NCBI RefSeq assembly: GCF_035916875.1 | Contig: NZ_JAXUHN010000087.1 | Span: 1-64,000 of the forward strand | Origin: Methylomicrobium sp035916875 | GTDB taxonomy: Bacteria; Pseudomonadota; Gammaproteobacteria; Methylococcales; Methylomonadaceae | Direction of reading: 5' to 3' | DNA: 64,000 nt | Part shown: piece after piece, positions 8,485-17,540 of the stretch | Layout: the number at the start of each line of letters is the position of its first letter | Numbering within the stretch: the stretch's first letter is position 1 | Made by a program: the position numbers and the translations under genes | Notes under the pieces: generated by a model | What the model saw: the letters and a program-made list of their open reading frames with translations, nothing else | Database searches by the model: none | What the model was told of the DNA's origin: nothing

Positions 8485-9228
8485 TCACATTTCCTTCATC
8501 GCCTCGGCAATCCACGCTTCAGCCTCGGCATTGATTTCGGCGGCCTTGCGTCCCTTGCTTTCGATAGGCGGGCCGATTTTGACCTTGATCGTGCCCGGAT
8601 ACTTCAAAAAACTGTAGCGCGGCCAACAAACACCCGCGTTATGCGCAATCGGCACGACCGGATAGCCAGATTGCTGGGCCAGCATCGCCCCGCCAACGTT
8701 GAATTTTTTGACTTCGCCGGGAGCGGTGCGGGTGCCTTCCGGAAAAATAATCACCCAAAGCCCGGACTTTAGATTTTCGGTGCCTTTTTCGAGTAATTTA
8801 CGCAACGCCGCGCGCTGATTTTTGCGATCGATCGCGATGGGTTTCAGCGTCGCCATCGCCCAGCCCCAGAGCGGCAGCCAAAGCAGGGATTGTTTCAATA
8901 AGACCGAATGCATTGGCAAAAAATCACGATACGCGATTGTTTCCCAAGCCGATTGATGCTTGCTCAGAATGATCGCAGTCCGGTTTTGATCGATATGTTC
9001 CAGACCTTCGATTCGATGTCCGATGCCGCAGCAGACTTTCGCGAGCCAGAGCACCCATTTGACCCATAGCCCCGCAATCCGGTAACGAACCCGGAAAGGC
9101 AGCACGATTGCCAGCAGCACCAGCGGACCAATCACAAACAGCGACAGGGTCATGCCGAGAAACAGCACCGTCGAACCCAGGTAAACTTTGAAATTATTGT
9201 CCCGCGACGAGGGCGTTGGCAGCGTCAT
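8485..9228 (-). CDS. plsC: 1-acyl-sn-glycerol-3-phosphate acyltransferase (PlsC family)
   Basis: A 247-residue inner-membrane acyltransferase that converts lysophosphatidic acid to phosphatidic acid in phospholipid synthesis. An N-terminal hydrophobic region (TVLFLGMTLSLFVIGPLVLL) anchors it. Motif I reads SKHQSAWET, the HX4E form typical of the PlsC paralogue next to gmhB in pseudomonads; motif III is FPEGTRTAPGE. The last gene of glyQ-glyS-gmhB-plsC, its ATG at 9228 overlaps the gmhB end by 35 bases, which suggests translational coupling. A specialised acyl-chain preference is possible, since bacteria often carry a second plsC. A start at an internal Met would remove half the membrane anchor and is less likely. 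Confidence 0.9.
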   Translation of the reverse strand: MTLPTPSSRDNNFKVYLGSTVLFLGMTLSLFVIGPLVLLAIVLPFRVRYRIAGLWVKWVLWLAKVCCGIGHRIEGLEHIDQNRTAIILSKHQSAWETIAYRDFLPMHSVLLKQSLLWLPLWGWAMATLKPIAIDRKNQRAALRKLLEKGTENLKSGLWVIIFPEGTRTAPGEVKKFNVGGAMLAQQSGYPVVPIAHNAGVCWPRYSFLKYPGTIKVKIGPPIESKGRKAAEINAEAEAWIAEAMKEM

Positions 9229-9739
9229 ATAAATTATCGAATACTGGAATCTTCAAATCGGAGTTTTGTTTCAGTGTTTTCTCGCCCTTGCCGGTTTTGA
9301 CCAGAATCGGCCGCGCGCCCACCGCTTCGGCAGCCTGAATGTCACGCTGCGAATCGCCAATCACAACCACATCGCGCAATTCGGTCTGATACTCTGCCGC
9401 GAACGCCCTGAGCAACCCTGGTTTCGGTTTGCGGCAATCGCAATCGCTCTCGGGCCCATGCGGACAAAAATAAATCGCCTCGATCGCACCGCCGTTTTCG
9501 GCAACCCTATGCTGCATCTTTTGATGAATACGGTCCAGCATCCCCAGATCGAACAGGCCGCGCGCAATACCGGATTGATTCGTGATCACTATTACCTTGA
9601 AGCCATTTGCATTCAGCAACGCAATCGCCTCCAAGCTGCCCCGAATCGGCCGCCATTCGTCCGGCGATTTGATGAACTGGTCGGAATCCTCGTTGATCAC
9701 GCCGTCGCGGTCGAGTAAGACATAACGATCTCGGTTCAT
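9194..9739 (-). CDS. gmhB: D-glycero-beta-D-manno-heptose 1,7-bisphosphate 7-phosphatase
   Basis: A HAD-superfamily phosphatase (~181 residues) that removes the 7-phosphate from heptose bisphosphate in ADP-heptose synthesis for the LPS inner core. HAD motif I is LLDRDGVINED, motif II VITNQSGIARG, and the later motif VIGDSQRDIQAA. The GmhB-type zinc loop CPHGPESDCDCRKPKPG (CxH ... CxC) is intact. I start at ATG 9739, which aligns with known GmhB N-termini; a TTG at 9772 is possible but has no ribosome site. It sits between glyS and plsC in the order also seen in Pseudomonas. Confidence 0.94.
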   Translation of the reverse strand: MNRDRYVLLDRDGVINEDSDQFIKSPDEWRPIRGSLEAIALLNANGFKVIVITNQSGIARGLFDLGMLDRIHQKMQHRVAENGGAIEAIYFCPHGPESDCDCRKPKPGLLRAFAAEYQTELRDVVVIGDSQRDIQAAEAVGARPILVKTGKGEKTLKQNSDLKIPVFDNLYDAANALVAGQ

Positions 9740-9860
9740 CTGTCCAAACCGCGTCGTCTTGATGCAGCGCAATGGACTTGTACCCTTGAGAGTAATCGAG
9801 GAATCGAAGCCCGCATCCCAGGGCTCAAATTGATTTCATCAAGGCGACGTTGATAACCGC

Positions 9861-11930
9861 TCAAGACTGCAATTTCGAAATATCCGCACACGTCAAAAAC
9901 TGCTCGGACAGCAGCGCCAATAACGCCAGACGGTTCGCGCGCAATTCGAGATCATCGCACATCACCATCACATGGTCGAAAAAGTCATTGACCACCGGCT
10001 CCATCTGGGCAAGGCGGCTCAGCGTGCCCTGATAATCGCGCTGCGCCAGCAAAGGCTTGATCGCGTCGCCAGCCGCATTGGCGGCTTCCAGCAAGCGCTG
10101 TTCCTGCGCTTCAGCCAGTGCACCGACGGTTGCGGCAGGCGCGGTTTCCGATTTTTTTAGGATATTGCGGATGCGTTTGTTCGCGGCCGCGAGGCTTTCT
10201 GCCTCCGGCAACTGTCTGAACGTTTTGACCGCGGCCAGACGCTGAATGAAGTCGAGCGGCTCGGACGGAGCAATCGCCATGATTGCCTCAAACTCATCGG
10301 CCGTGTAACCCTGATCCAAACAGTAGCCTTTCAGGCGGTCGAATACGAAATCGGTCACCGCGAGGCGCGTGGCCTCCACATCGAAGGCGTGCGTAAACTG
10401 CTGCAGCGCAAAATCGATCAGATCGCGGATGTTCAGAGTCAAACGGTTTTCGATGACGATGCGCAGCACGCCGATCGCCGCGCGCCTCAGCGCATAAGGG
10501 TCCTTATCGCCGGTCGGAATCAGGCCGGCGCTAAAGATGCCGCACAAGGTGTCGATCTTGTCGGCCAGCGCGACAATCTGACCGGTCACGCAGCCCGGCG
10601 TCGGACCGCCTGACTGTTTCGGCAGATAATGCTCTTCGATCGCCTGCGCGACCTCGGCCGGCTCGCCGTCCGCGAGCGCGTAATAACGGCCCATGATGCC
10701 CTGCAGATTGCCGAATTCGCCGACCATGTCGGTCAGCAGGTCGGCTTTTGAGAGCAAGGCGGCGCGCTTCGCGTGTTCGACATCGGCGTGCAACAGATTC
10801 GCGATCAATTCGGCCAGCTTGATCACCCGCTCGGTCTTGTCCGCCACGGTGCCCAGTTTTTCCTGGAACACGATGCTGGACATGCTCAACACGCGTTCGG
10901 CCAGCGCCTTCTTGCGGTCCTGCTTCCAGAAAAATTCGGCGTCGGTCAGACGCGGGGTAATGACCCGCTCATTACCCTGCCGTATCGATTCGGGGCGCGT
11001 GCTTTCGATGTTACTGAAAGTAATGAAATGCGACAGCAGAGCGCCGCCCTGGCTCTTGACCGGAAAATACTTCTGGTTGGTCTGCATCGTCGTGATCAAC
11101 ACTTCTGCGGGCAGCTCCAGGAAACGCGGATCGAAATTGCCGGTTACCGGCACCGGCCATTCATTCAGCGCGGCGACTTCCTCGAGCAGATCGTCCTCGA
11201 TATGCGCGCTGCCGCCAACCTGCCCCGCCGCTTGGTTCGCGGCGTCACGAATGATGACTTTTCTTGCCTCGAAATCGGCTATCACCCTGCCCTGTTCACG
11301 CAGCGTTTTGACATACGCATCGGGACTTGCGATCGTCAATTTATCCGGCGCATGAAAACGGTGGCCCTGCGTAGTCCGGCCGGTGTCAAGGCCCAAAATC
11401 TCGGCGTCTATCACTTGCTCGCCGAACAGCAGCACGGCCCAGTGCACGGGCCTGACGAATTCAGTCGTACTTTTGCCCCAACGCATCCGTTTCGCGATCG
11501 GCAAGGCGGCCAGGCTCTTGCGAATGATGTCCGGAATCAACTCTGCCGTCGACCGGCCTGCTATCTCTTGCGTATAAGTAAGCCACGCGCCCTTGTCGGT
11601 TTTCAGTTCCTGCAACTGCTCGAAAGTCGTGCCGCAGCTGGCCGCAAAACCTAATGCAGCCTTGCTCGGGCTGCCGTCCGGCGCATACGCCGCCTGCAAG
11701 GCAGGACCACGCTTCTCGACCGTCTTGTTCGGCTGCGCGATCGCGAGATTTTCGATTAATACCGCGAGGCGTCTCGGGGTCGCATAAAAGCGACTGCCGG
11801 AAAAAGTCAGGCCGGCCTCGTTCAATCCGGCGACGATGCCGTTTTGCAGTGCCTTGGCCAGATTCAGCAAGGTCTTCGGCGGCAGTTCTTCCGAGCCCAG
11901 TTCAAAAAGTAAATTTTTAGTCTCGCTCAT
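9861..11930 (-). CDS. glyS: Glycine--tRNA ligase beta subunit
   Basis: About 689 residues, normal for bacterial GlyS. With GlyQ it forms the alpha2beta2 glycyl-tRNA synthetase; the beta subunit binds tRNA-Gly. The N-terminus MSETKNLLFELGSEELPPK and the segment VEKRGPALQAA match E. coli GlyS closely, and the C-terminal anticodon-binding region ends FFDHVMVMCDD. Two adjacent ATGs occur at 11933 and 11930; the second gives the better spacing (7) to GGAG and the conserved MSE start. The coding sequence meets glyQ in an ATGATG/TGA overlap, so the two are translationally coupled. Confidence 0.97.
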   Translation of the reverse strand: MSETKNLLFELGSEELPPKTLLNLAKALQNGIVAGLNEAGLTFSGSRFYATPRRLAVLIENLAIAQPNKTVEKRGPALQAAYAPDGSPSKAALGFAASCGTTFEQLQELKTDKGAWLTYTQEIAGRSTAELIPDIIRKSLAALPIAKRMRWGKSTTEFVRPVHWAVLLFGEQVIDAEILGLDTGRTTQGHRFHAPDKLTIASPDAYVKTLREQGRVIADFEARKVIIRDAANQAAGQVGGSAHIEDDLLEEVAALNEWPVPVTGNFDPRFLELPAEVLITTMQTNQKYFPVKSQGGALLSHFITFSNIESTRPESIRQGNERVITPRLTDAEFFWKQDRKKALAERVLSMSSIVFQEKLGTVADKTERVIKLAELIANLLHADVEHAKRAALLSKADLLTDMVGEFGNLQGIMGRYYALADGEPAEVAQAIEEHYLPKQSGGPTPGCVTGQIVALADKIDTLCGIFSAGLIPTGDKDPYALRRAAIGVLRIVIENRLTLNIRDLIDFALQQFTHAFDVEATRLAVTDFVFDRLKGYCLDQGYTADEFEAIMAIAPSEPLDFIQRLAAVKTFRQLPEAESLAAANKRIRNILKKSETAPAATVGALAEAQEQRLLEAANAAGDAIKPLLAQRDYQGTLSRLAQMEPVVNDFFDHVMVMCDDLELRANRLALLALLSEQFLTCADISKLQS

Positions 11931-12856
11931 CATGATTCTCCCTGTCCTGCCAGCATCGGAAAGCCCAGCGACTCACGGCGCTGGTAATACGCCTCGGCGA
12001 CCGATTTGGCCAAATTTCTGACCCGCAAGATATAGCGCTGACGCTCGGTGACCGAAATCGCATGGCGCGCATCGAGCAGATTGAAAGTATGCGACGCCTT
12101 CAGCACCATCTCATAGGCCGGCAGCGGCAGGTTCGACTGGATCAATTTCTGACATTCCTGCTCGTAGGTATCGAAGCATTTGAACAGAAAATCGACGTTG
12201 GCATGATCGAAATTGAACGACGACATTTCGACTTCGTTCTGATGAAACACGTCGCCGTAGGTCACGACGCCGTGCGGCGTGCGCGTCCAGACCAGATCGA
12301 ACACGCTCTTGACGCCCTGCAAATACATCGCGAGCCGTTCCAGGCCGTAGGTGATTTCGCCGGTGACCGGCCGGCATTCGAGTCCGCCGACCTGCTGAAA
12401 ATAGGTAAACTGCGTCACTTCCATTCCGTTCAGCCAGACTTCCCAGCCGAGTCCCCAAGCACCCAAGGTCGGCGACTCCCAGTTGTCTTCGACGAAGCGG
12501 ATGTCGTGTTCGAGCAGATCGAAACCAAGATAGCGCAAGGAGCCGAGATAAAGTTCCTGAATGTTGTCGGGCGACGGTTTCAGAATTACCTGATACTGGT
12601 AATAATGCTGCAAGCGGTTCGGATTCTCGCCGAAACGGCCGTCGGTCGGACGGCGCGAAGGCTGCACATAGGCGGTATTCCAGGGCTCCGGCCCGATCGC
12701 GCGCAGGAAAGTCGCCGGATGAAAAGTCCCTGCTCCCACTTCCTGATCCAACGGCTGCAACAAGACGCAACCCTGCTTGGCCCAATATTCCTGCAGGGCA
12801 AGAATCAATCCCTGAAATGTCGATACATCGTAATTCGAACTCGCCACGGTACTCAC
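11930..12856 (-). CDS. glyQ: Glycine--tRNA ligase alpha subunit
   Basis: A 308-residue catalytic subunit that activates glycine and charges tRNA-Gly with GlyS. Strong family blocks are visible: FQGLILALQEYWAKQGCVLL, EVGAGTFHPATFLRAIGPEP, FGENPNRLQHYYQYQVILKP and LGWEVWLNGMEVTQFTYFQQ. The apparent start is a GTG at 12856 (MSTVASSNYDVSTFQG); no ATG is available in frame upstream, and the ribosome site is weak. First gene of glyQ-glyS-gmhB-plsC. The 170-base gap to the divergent monooxygenase gene at 13027 must contain both promoters. Confidence 0.97.
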   Translation of the reverse strand: MSTVASSNYDVSTFQGLILALQEYWAKQGCVLLQPLDQEVGAGTFHPATFLRAIGPEPWNTAYVQPSRRPTDGRFGENPNRLQHYYQYQVILKPSPDNIQELYLGSLRYLGFDLLEHDIRFVEDNWESPTLGAWGLGWEVWLNGMEVTQFTYFQQVGGLECRPVTGEITYGLERLAMYLQGVKSVFDLVWTRTPHGVVTYGDVFHQNEVEMSSFNFDHANVDFLFKCFDTYEQECQKLIQSNLPLPAYEMVLKASHTFNLLDARHAISVTERQRYILRVRNLAKSVAEAYYQRRESLGFPMLAGQGES

Positions 12857-13026
12857 GATATGCAGTAAAAATCCCGCGATTATAACTGAAATTTTGGTTT
12901 GAGGCAGGGTTTGTGATGGGCTTTTTCTAGGGCAAGCGGATTATCGCATTTCCGCAAATTTGCCCCGATCGAACTCATCACGTGCAGTATAATGACCGCC
13001 TGTCCACAGTTGTTTTAGGTGAAACC

Positions 13027-13323
13027 ATGCACGTTACTTTGGTCCACGTTAAAGTCAAACCCGATCACATCGACGATTTTATCACCGCCACCCGACTGAA
13101 CCATCAGGCTTCTATCCGGGAGACTGGCAACCGCCGTTTCGATGTGCTGCAATCGCCCGAGAATCCGACTCAGTTTATTCTGTATGAAGCCTATGCATCC
13201 GCCGATGATGCGGCTGCGCACAAGCAAACGGCGCATTATTTAGCCTGGCGCGATATGGTCGCGGATTGGATGGCCGAGCCGCGCCTGGGCGTCCGTTATG
13301 ATGGTCTGCTGCCTAAGGGGTAA
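13027..13323 (+). CDS. LsrG-like antibiotic biosynthesis monooxygenase (ABM) domain protein
   Basis: A 98-residue single-domain ABM-fold protein. The sequence tracks E. coli LsrG well: MHVTLVHVKVKPDHIDDFI, RETGNRRFDVLQSPENPTQF, LYEAYASADDAAAHKQTAHY and PRLGVRYDGLLP. LsrG isomerises phosphorylated autoinducer-2 breakdown products; other relatives oxidise quinols or react with small carbonyls. No other lsr gene is nearby, so an AI-2 role is doubtful. Only five bases separate it from the downstream iron-type alcohol dehydrogenase, so they form an operon and probably act on the same small metabolite. Start ATG at 13027, preceded by AGGTG; an upstream start at 12982 has no ribosome site. Confidence 0.85.
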   Translation: MHVTLVHVKVKPDHIDDFITATRLNHQASIRETGNRRFDVLQSPENPTQFILYEAYASADDAAAHKQTAHYLAWRDMVADWMAEPRLGVRYDGLLPKG

Positions 13324-13328
13324 CTAGT

Positions 13329-14522
13329 ATGCAGTTTGCTCCTTTCTCGATCTCGCGTTTGCCGCGCATCAGCTATGGCAAGGGCCGCATCAACGACATT
13401 CCGGCGCTAGCGGCGAACTATGGCCGCACCGCCTTATTAGTGACCGGCAAACAATCATTCTGCGCGACACCACGCTGGCAGATTTTCACCGAGGCTCTCG
13501 AAGCAAAGGGTCTGCGCTGGCTGCACTTTACCGTTTCGGGCGAACCATCGCCGATGCTGGTCGATGATGCGGTGAGTCGATTTCGTGGTGAAGGCGTCGA
13601 GGTGGTGATCGCAATCGGTGGCGGCAGTGTGCTGGATGCGGCCAAGGCGATAGCCGGACTTCTGCCGCACGGCAATTCGGTGATGGATCACCTGGAAGGC
13701 GTCGGCAAGAATGTTCCTTATCGCGGTCCAAGCACGCCTTTTATCGCGGTGCCGACGACTGCCGGGACCGGCAGCGAGGCGACCAAAAACTCGGTGTTGA
13801 GTATTCAAGGGCCTGAAGGCTTCAAGAAATCATTCCGTGACGAATGCCTGGTCCCCGAATACGCGGTGATCGATTCCGATTTGCTCGCAAGTTGCCCGCG
13901 CGAACTCATCGCGGCCGACGGCATGGATGCGTTTACACAGTTGCTGGAATCTTATGTCTCGACCAAGGCTAACCCTTTCACCGATGCCTTGGCATGGAGT
14001 GGGATGACTGCCTTCAAGGAAGGTTTTTTCGCCGCTTGGCAAGGCGTCGAACCGGAAGCCGGTCATGGCCGCGCCGCAATGGCTTATGCGGCCCTGCTCT
14101 CAGGCATCACGCTGGCGCAAGTCGGACTGGGTTCTGTGCATGGACTGGCTTCGCCTCTGGGCGCTTATTTTCCGGTCCCGCACGGCATTGCCTGCGGCAC
14201 CTTGGTAGCCGCGGCGACTGGGGTCAATATTAGGGCGATGCAGGCGCGCGAACCGAACCACCCGGCCATGGCCAAATATGCAGAGGTCGGGCGGCTCTTG
14301 ACCGGCCGGAACGAGATGGACGATGCGGCGGCACGCTCGGCGTTAATCACGCAGTTGGCCGAATGGGGCGAAAAGTTGCAGTTGCCTCGCCTGCATCGCT
14401 ACGGGATTAGCGCAGAGGATTTTCCGCTGATCATCGGGAATAGCCGCGGCAGCAGCATGCTGACCAATCCGATCGTGCTGATCGATGCCGAGATCGAGGC
14501 GATTTTAACGGAACGACTTTAA
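13329..14522 (+). CDS. Iron-containing-type alcohol dehydrogenase
   Basis: A 397-residue NAD(P)-dependent dehydrogenase of the Fe-ADH family (group III). The nucleotide-binding block is IGGGSVLDAAKAIAGLL, and the domain-linking segment is VPTTAGTGSEATKNSVLS. Metal site: the usual GxDALTH is here GMDAFTQ, so the Asp is kept but the second ligand His is Gln; the two later His ligands remain (GSVHGLASPLGAYFPVPHGIACG). The same Gln may occur in a subset of the family, so the protein may still be active with altered metal binding. Substrate unknown; aldehyde or short-chain alcohol interconversion is typical. Second gene of the pair with the ABM protein. Start ATG at 13329. Confidence 0.92.
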   Translation: MQFAPFSISRLPRISYGKGRINDIPALAANYGRTALLVTGKQSFCATPRWQIFTEALEAKGLRWLHFTVSGEPSPMLVDDAVSRFRGEGVEVVIAIGGGSVLDAAKAIAGLLPHGNSVMDHLEGVGKNVPYRGPSTPFIAVPTTAGTGSEATKNSVLSIQGPEGFKKSFRDECLVPEYAVIDSDLLASCPRELIAADGMDAFTQLLESYVSTKANPFTDALAWSGMTAFKEGFFAAWQGVEPEAGHGRAAMAYAALLSGITLAQVGLGSVHGLASPLGAYFPVPHGIACGTLVAAATGVNIRAMQAREPNHPAMAKYAEVGRLLTGRNEMDDAAARSALITQLAEWGEKLQLPRLHRYGISAEDFPLIIGNSRGSSMLTNPIVLIDAEIEAILTERL

Positions 14523-14523
14523 T

Positions 14524-14560
14524 CGGGATGCAGATTCCCAACATAAACGTTGGGAACCCG
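14524..14560. terminator. Inverted repeat between convergent genes, possible bidirectional terminator
   Basis: TTCCCAAC (14535-14542) pairs with GTTGGGAA (14549-14556) around a 6-base loop, with an outer CGGG/CCCG pairing at 14524-14527 and 14557-14560. No T-run follows on either strand, so it is a weak terminator candidate. Confidence 0.45.
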
Positions 14561-14573
14561 AGCAAATGCGTCG

Positions 14574-16694
14574 CTAAGAAAGCGACAACGCCGCACACAT
14601 TCTTTCCGTCAACCTGAGTCCCAATTCGCGGTAAGCCTCGACCTGAGTCTCATCAAAAAACTGGTCGTTCGTGGACTGGTTCGGAAACTCTTCATGCTGT
14701 GCGCGATAGCTGTAGATCTCTGCCGGCAAATCTTTTACCAGGGTCGCTCTGACAATATATAGCGTGCCCTGTTTGGCGGGCTCTGTTCCGCAAGCCGGAT
14801 AATGGATCGTACCTTTGTCGAAGCCCATTTTCGAAAAACCAAAACGTTTAGCATAGCTACCCTCTTGATCCGATCCCGGCATCAAACTTTCCAGTTCGTC
14901 ATTGAAAGTGACCGTAACGCCGAAATCGACCCGCATGCGCACCAAGACACTGCCGATATCGTCAAGAGTGAAATTGGGGTCGGCGCCGGCCGATGAAAGA
15001 TAAATCGTATCGATGCGCCGCCGGACCAATTCATACAGGCCGGTATTGTCGAAATGGCCGCCATCGGTCAGTTCCAGATAGCCCACGTTTTCCCTGAGAT
15101 CCTGTCCCAAAAGCCCTTGAAAAAAACCGGGATAAAAGAAATTCGGACGCATGTTCATATCAGACAAGACTTTTCGCCAGCCGGTCACCGCGGGATTCTG
15201 GACCCAAAAACCCAGGCGGATATTCCAAAACGCCAGCAGAAACGACACCAGCCGGTTCCGGGTGGCGCCCTGCCCGGAGTTTGCCGCGTTCGGATTCAGC
15301 GCCGCGCCCGAGATCGAGACCGCCGTCGCCAGCGTCATCTCGCCGCCGGACAGCGACGCCATCGGATGAAAGCCGATCGCGTCGCCGCCGCAATACAGAT
15401 GGGACATGATGAAATTGTCGCCGGCGCGCCCCCGGTATTTGGGGTTATTCGAATCGACCAGCACAGTATTCGCATTAATGATGTGATAAGGCCCCCATTG
15501 GTCGGGTCCCGAGACCTGCGAGAAGAACGTCACATCGGCCCGGGTCGCCAGTTCCCAGTGACTGTTGTCGACTGCAGCAGGATTCGGCATGAAAGCTTCC
15601 ATCAGCCGATCCCGGTCCATTCGGCCGATGCCGAACAGGTTCAGATTGACGAACCATCCGGTCAATACGATACCGAGGATGACCACCCCGTAAAGCCATT
15701 GCGTCTCGGACTGCTGCCAATCCTGCGCAATTTGATAACTGATCGACAGAATGCCGACAATCAACAGCAGTGCGGTGACTAGAATCCGGATTTCGGTCAT
15801 CGGGCCTTTGCTGGCTTCCGTGCCTTTTTTCTGTTGGAAAAACTCGAAGATCGACCCGATCACGCCGAGCAGCGCCGGAACCGAAGTAGACATGTATTCC
15901 ATTCCAGCCAGTCGTTTATTGATAAAAACATCAATCACAGGCAGCAAGGCCAACAGGCCGAAGGCAAACGCCAGGAAAATGATGTTGCCCTGGGCGCGCT
16001 GAAACCAGAAGCGGCCTCGATACCCGCGTTCCTCGGTGCCTAATTTGCGCCAGGTCATCCAGGCATACAAAAAGCTGGTGACGCCGAAAAACACCACCAT
16101 GGCCAGTGCGGCTTGCGTAAACAGCGATACCGGCTGCCAGTGATTCAAATACTGCAGCATCCAGGGCATAGGCTGAAACAGTTGAAGTTTGAAGCAGAGG
16201 AAAAAGAGGCTGGCGATGACCGCCAAATAAACCGAGGCCGCAAGCGTCATGTTACGCACGATGACACCCAACAATGACAAGGACGAAAGCCCGTCCGGCA
16301 ACAGATAATTGCCGTGTTGCCGCAGGTAATTCAATGGTAAATGGGCGGCGCCCTGCCCCTGATCGATTTCGGAAGCGAAAGGAAAGCTCCAGGGCGAACC
16401 GCTTTGCTTGTTTAGATAATTGAACCATGTCAACGACGAACCGATATAGCCGCCGCCGGAGACGGTGGATAAATAATCCACCCCGCGCAGGATGTTATGC
16501 TTGTTCAATCCCTGCAATACGCCCAACGCAAACGAAGCGGAACGGATACCGCCGCCGCTGATCGCAAGGCCGGCGATTTGCTTGGCTTCATCACCCTGCC
16601 GGTTATCGCCCCGGTTCAGCCGCTGGCTTTTGATGACATTCAGCTCATCCTGTTGAACTTGCGCAAAACTGGTTGCGGACTGATCTTTTACCAT
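14574..16694 (-). CDS. Patatin-like phospholipase with multiple membrane segments
   Basis: A 706-residue predicted lipid acyl hydrolase. The oxyanion motif SGGGIRSASFALG is at 46-58, and the nucleophile elbow STVSGGGYIG has the candidate Ser at 79 (a divergent form of GxSxG). About five hydrophobic segments at roughly 150-360 (e.g. VYLAVIASLFFLCFKL, ALLLIVGILSISYQIA) interrupt the domain. The catalytic Asp motif follows near residue 545 (LTDGGHFDNTGLYELVRRR). Ser-Asp dyad and oxyanion loop are therefore all present, split by a membrane insertion. It is likely an inner-membrane phospholipase or lysophospholipase; substrate unknown. Start ATG 16694 with GGGGGAA upstream. It is convergent with the alcohol dehydrogenase and has no operon partners. 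Confidence 0.85.
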   Translation of the reverse strand: MVKDQSATSFAQVQQDELNVIKSQRLNRGDNRQGDEAKQIAGLAISGGGIRSASFALGVLQGLNKHNILRGVDYLSTVSGGGYIGSSLTWFNYLNKQSGSPWSFPFASEIDQGQGAAHLPLNYLRQHGNYLLPDGLSSLSLLGVIVRNMTLAASVYLAVIASLFFLCFKLQLFQPMPWMLQYLNHWQPVSLFTQAALAMVVFFGVTSFLYAWMTWRKLGTEERGYRGRFWFQRAQGNIIFLAFAFGLLALLPVIDVFINKRLAGMEYMSTSVPALLGVIGSIFEFFQQKKGTEASKGPMTEIRILVTALLLIVGILSISYQIAQDWQQSETQWLYGVVILGIVLTGWFVNLNLFGIGRMDRDRLMEAFMPNPAAVDNSHWELATRADVTFFSQVSGPDQWGPYHIINANTVLVDSNNPKYRGRAGDNFIMSHLYCGGDAIGFHPMASLSGGEMTLATAVSISGAALNPNAANSGQGATRNRLVSFLLAFWNIRLGFWVQNPAVTGWRKVLSDMNMRPNFFYPGFFQGLLGQDLRENVGYLELTDGGHFDNTGLYELVRRRIDTIYLSSAGADPNFTLDDIGSVLVRMRVDFGVTVTFNDELESLMPGSDQEGSYAKRFGFSKMGFDKGTIHYPACGTEPAKQGTLYIVRATLVKDLPAEIYSYRAQHEEFPNQSTNDQFFDETQVEAYRELGLRLTERMCAALSLS

Positions 16695-16850
16695 GCATTC
16701 CCCCGTACTTAAAACAATAGCCTTACGCTTATGCGTATGGGAGCTTCACAAAACGTTGTATTAGGGGAAGCTCCCGGATGTTGAATTGATTTCTAAAATT
16801 GAATCCGTTTTTTTATATGATTTTTGATGAATCGGGACCTCTCTAAATTT

Positions 16851-17540
16851 TCAATCCTCACCCTCTGCAATAAACCGGTAAACGAATGCACCCAAAACCG
16901 CGCCCGCGATAGGCGCCACCCAGAACAGCCAGACTTGCCCCAGCGCCCAGTCTCCCGCATAAACCGCAATACCAAGGCTTCTGGCAGGGTTAACGGACGT
17001 GTTGGTGACAGGTATGCTGATCAAGTGTATCAGAGTCAGGCCCAATCCAATCGCGATTGGCGCAAAGCCTTGCGGTGCCCGGCGGTCGGTCGCGCCCATA
17101 ATGATAAATAAAAACGTTGCGGTCATGACGACTTCTGTCACTAAAGCGGCGAATAAGGAATAGCCGCCGGGTGAATGTTCGCCATAGCCATTGGCCGCGA
17201 AGCCTGCGTGGGGATCGAAACCGGCTTTACCGGTCGCGATCAGATATAAGATGCCGCCGCCGACGATGCCTCCGGCTACTTGCGCCAAAATATAAGGCAA
17301 TAACTTATTCGCCGGAAAGCGCCCGCCCGCCCACAAGCCGATGGACACGGCAGGGTTCAAATGATAACCGGAAATATGGCCGATCGCGTAACCCATCGTC
17401 AAAACCGTAAGTCCGAACGCGAATGCAACACCGAGTAAACCGATACCCACATTCGGAAATGCAGCCGCTAATACCGCGCTGCCGCACCCGCCTAGAACCA
17501 ACCAGAAGGTTCCAAAAAATTCGGCACCAATTTGTTTCAT
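16851..17540 (-). CDS. aqpZ: Aquaporin Z
   Basis: A 229-residue water channel of the inner membrane. Six hydrophobic spans plus the two half-helix NPA motifs are visible (YHLNPAVSIG and TSVNPARSLG). The selectivity-filter Arg follows the second NPA, as in orthodox aquaporins. N-terminus MKQIGAEFFGTFWLVLGGCG matches AqpZ. I start at ATG 17540, which has AGGAG seven bases upstream; the 17 extra codons in the longest open frame (to 17591) have no ribosome site. It stands alone between the patatin gene and a long non-coding gap. Probably involved in osmoadaptation. Confidence 0.95.
   Translation of the reverse strand: MKQIGAEFFGTFWLVLGGCGSAVLAAAFPNVGIGLLGVAFAFGLTVLTMGYAIGHISGYHLNPAVSIGLWAGGRFPANKLLPYILAQVAGGIVGGGILYLIATGKAGFDPHAGFAANGYGEHSPGGYSLFAALVTEVVMTATFLFIIMGATDRRAPQGFAPIAIGLGLTLIHLISIPVTNTSVNPARSLGIAVYAGDWALGQVWLFWVAPIAGAVLGAFVYRFIAEGED

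Noticed and set aside
9775..9860. Possible tRNA or structured RNA between gmhB and glyS
   Set aside because: I tried to fold the sequence and found no cloverleaf or T-loop; it looks like ordinary spacer.
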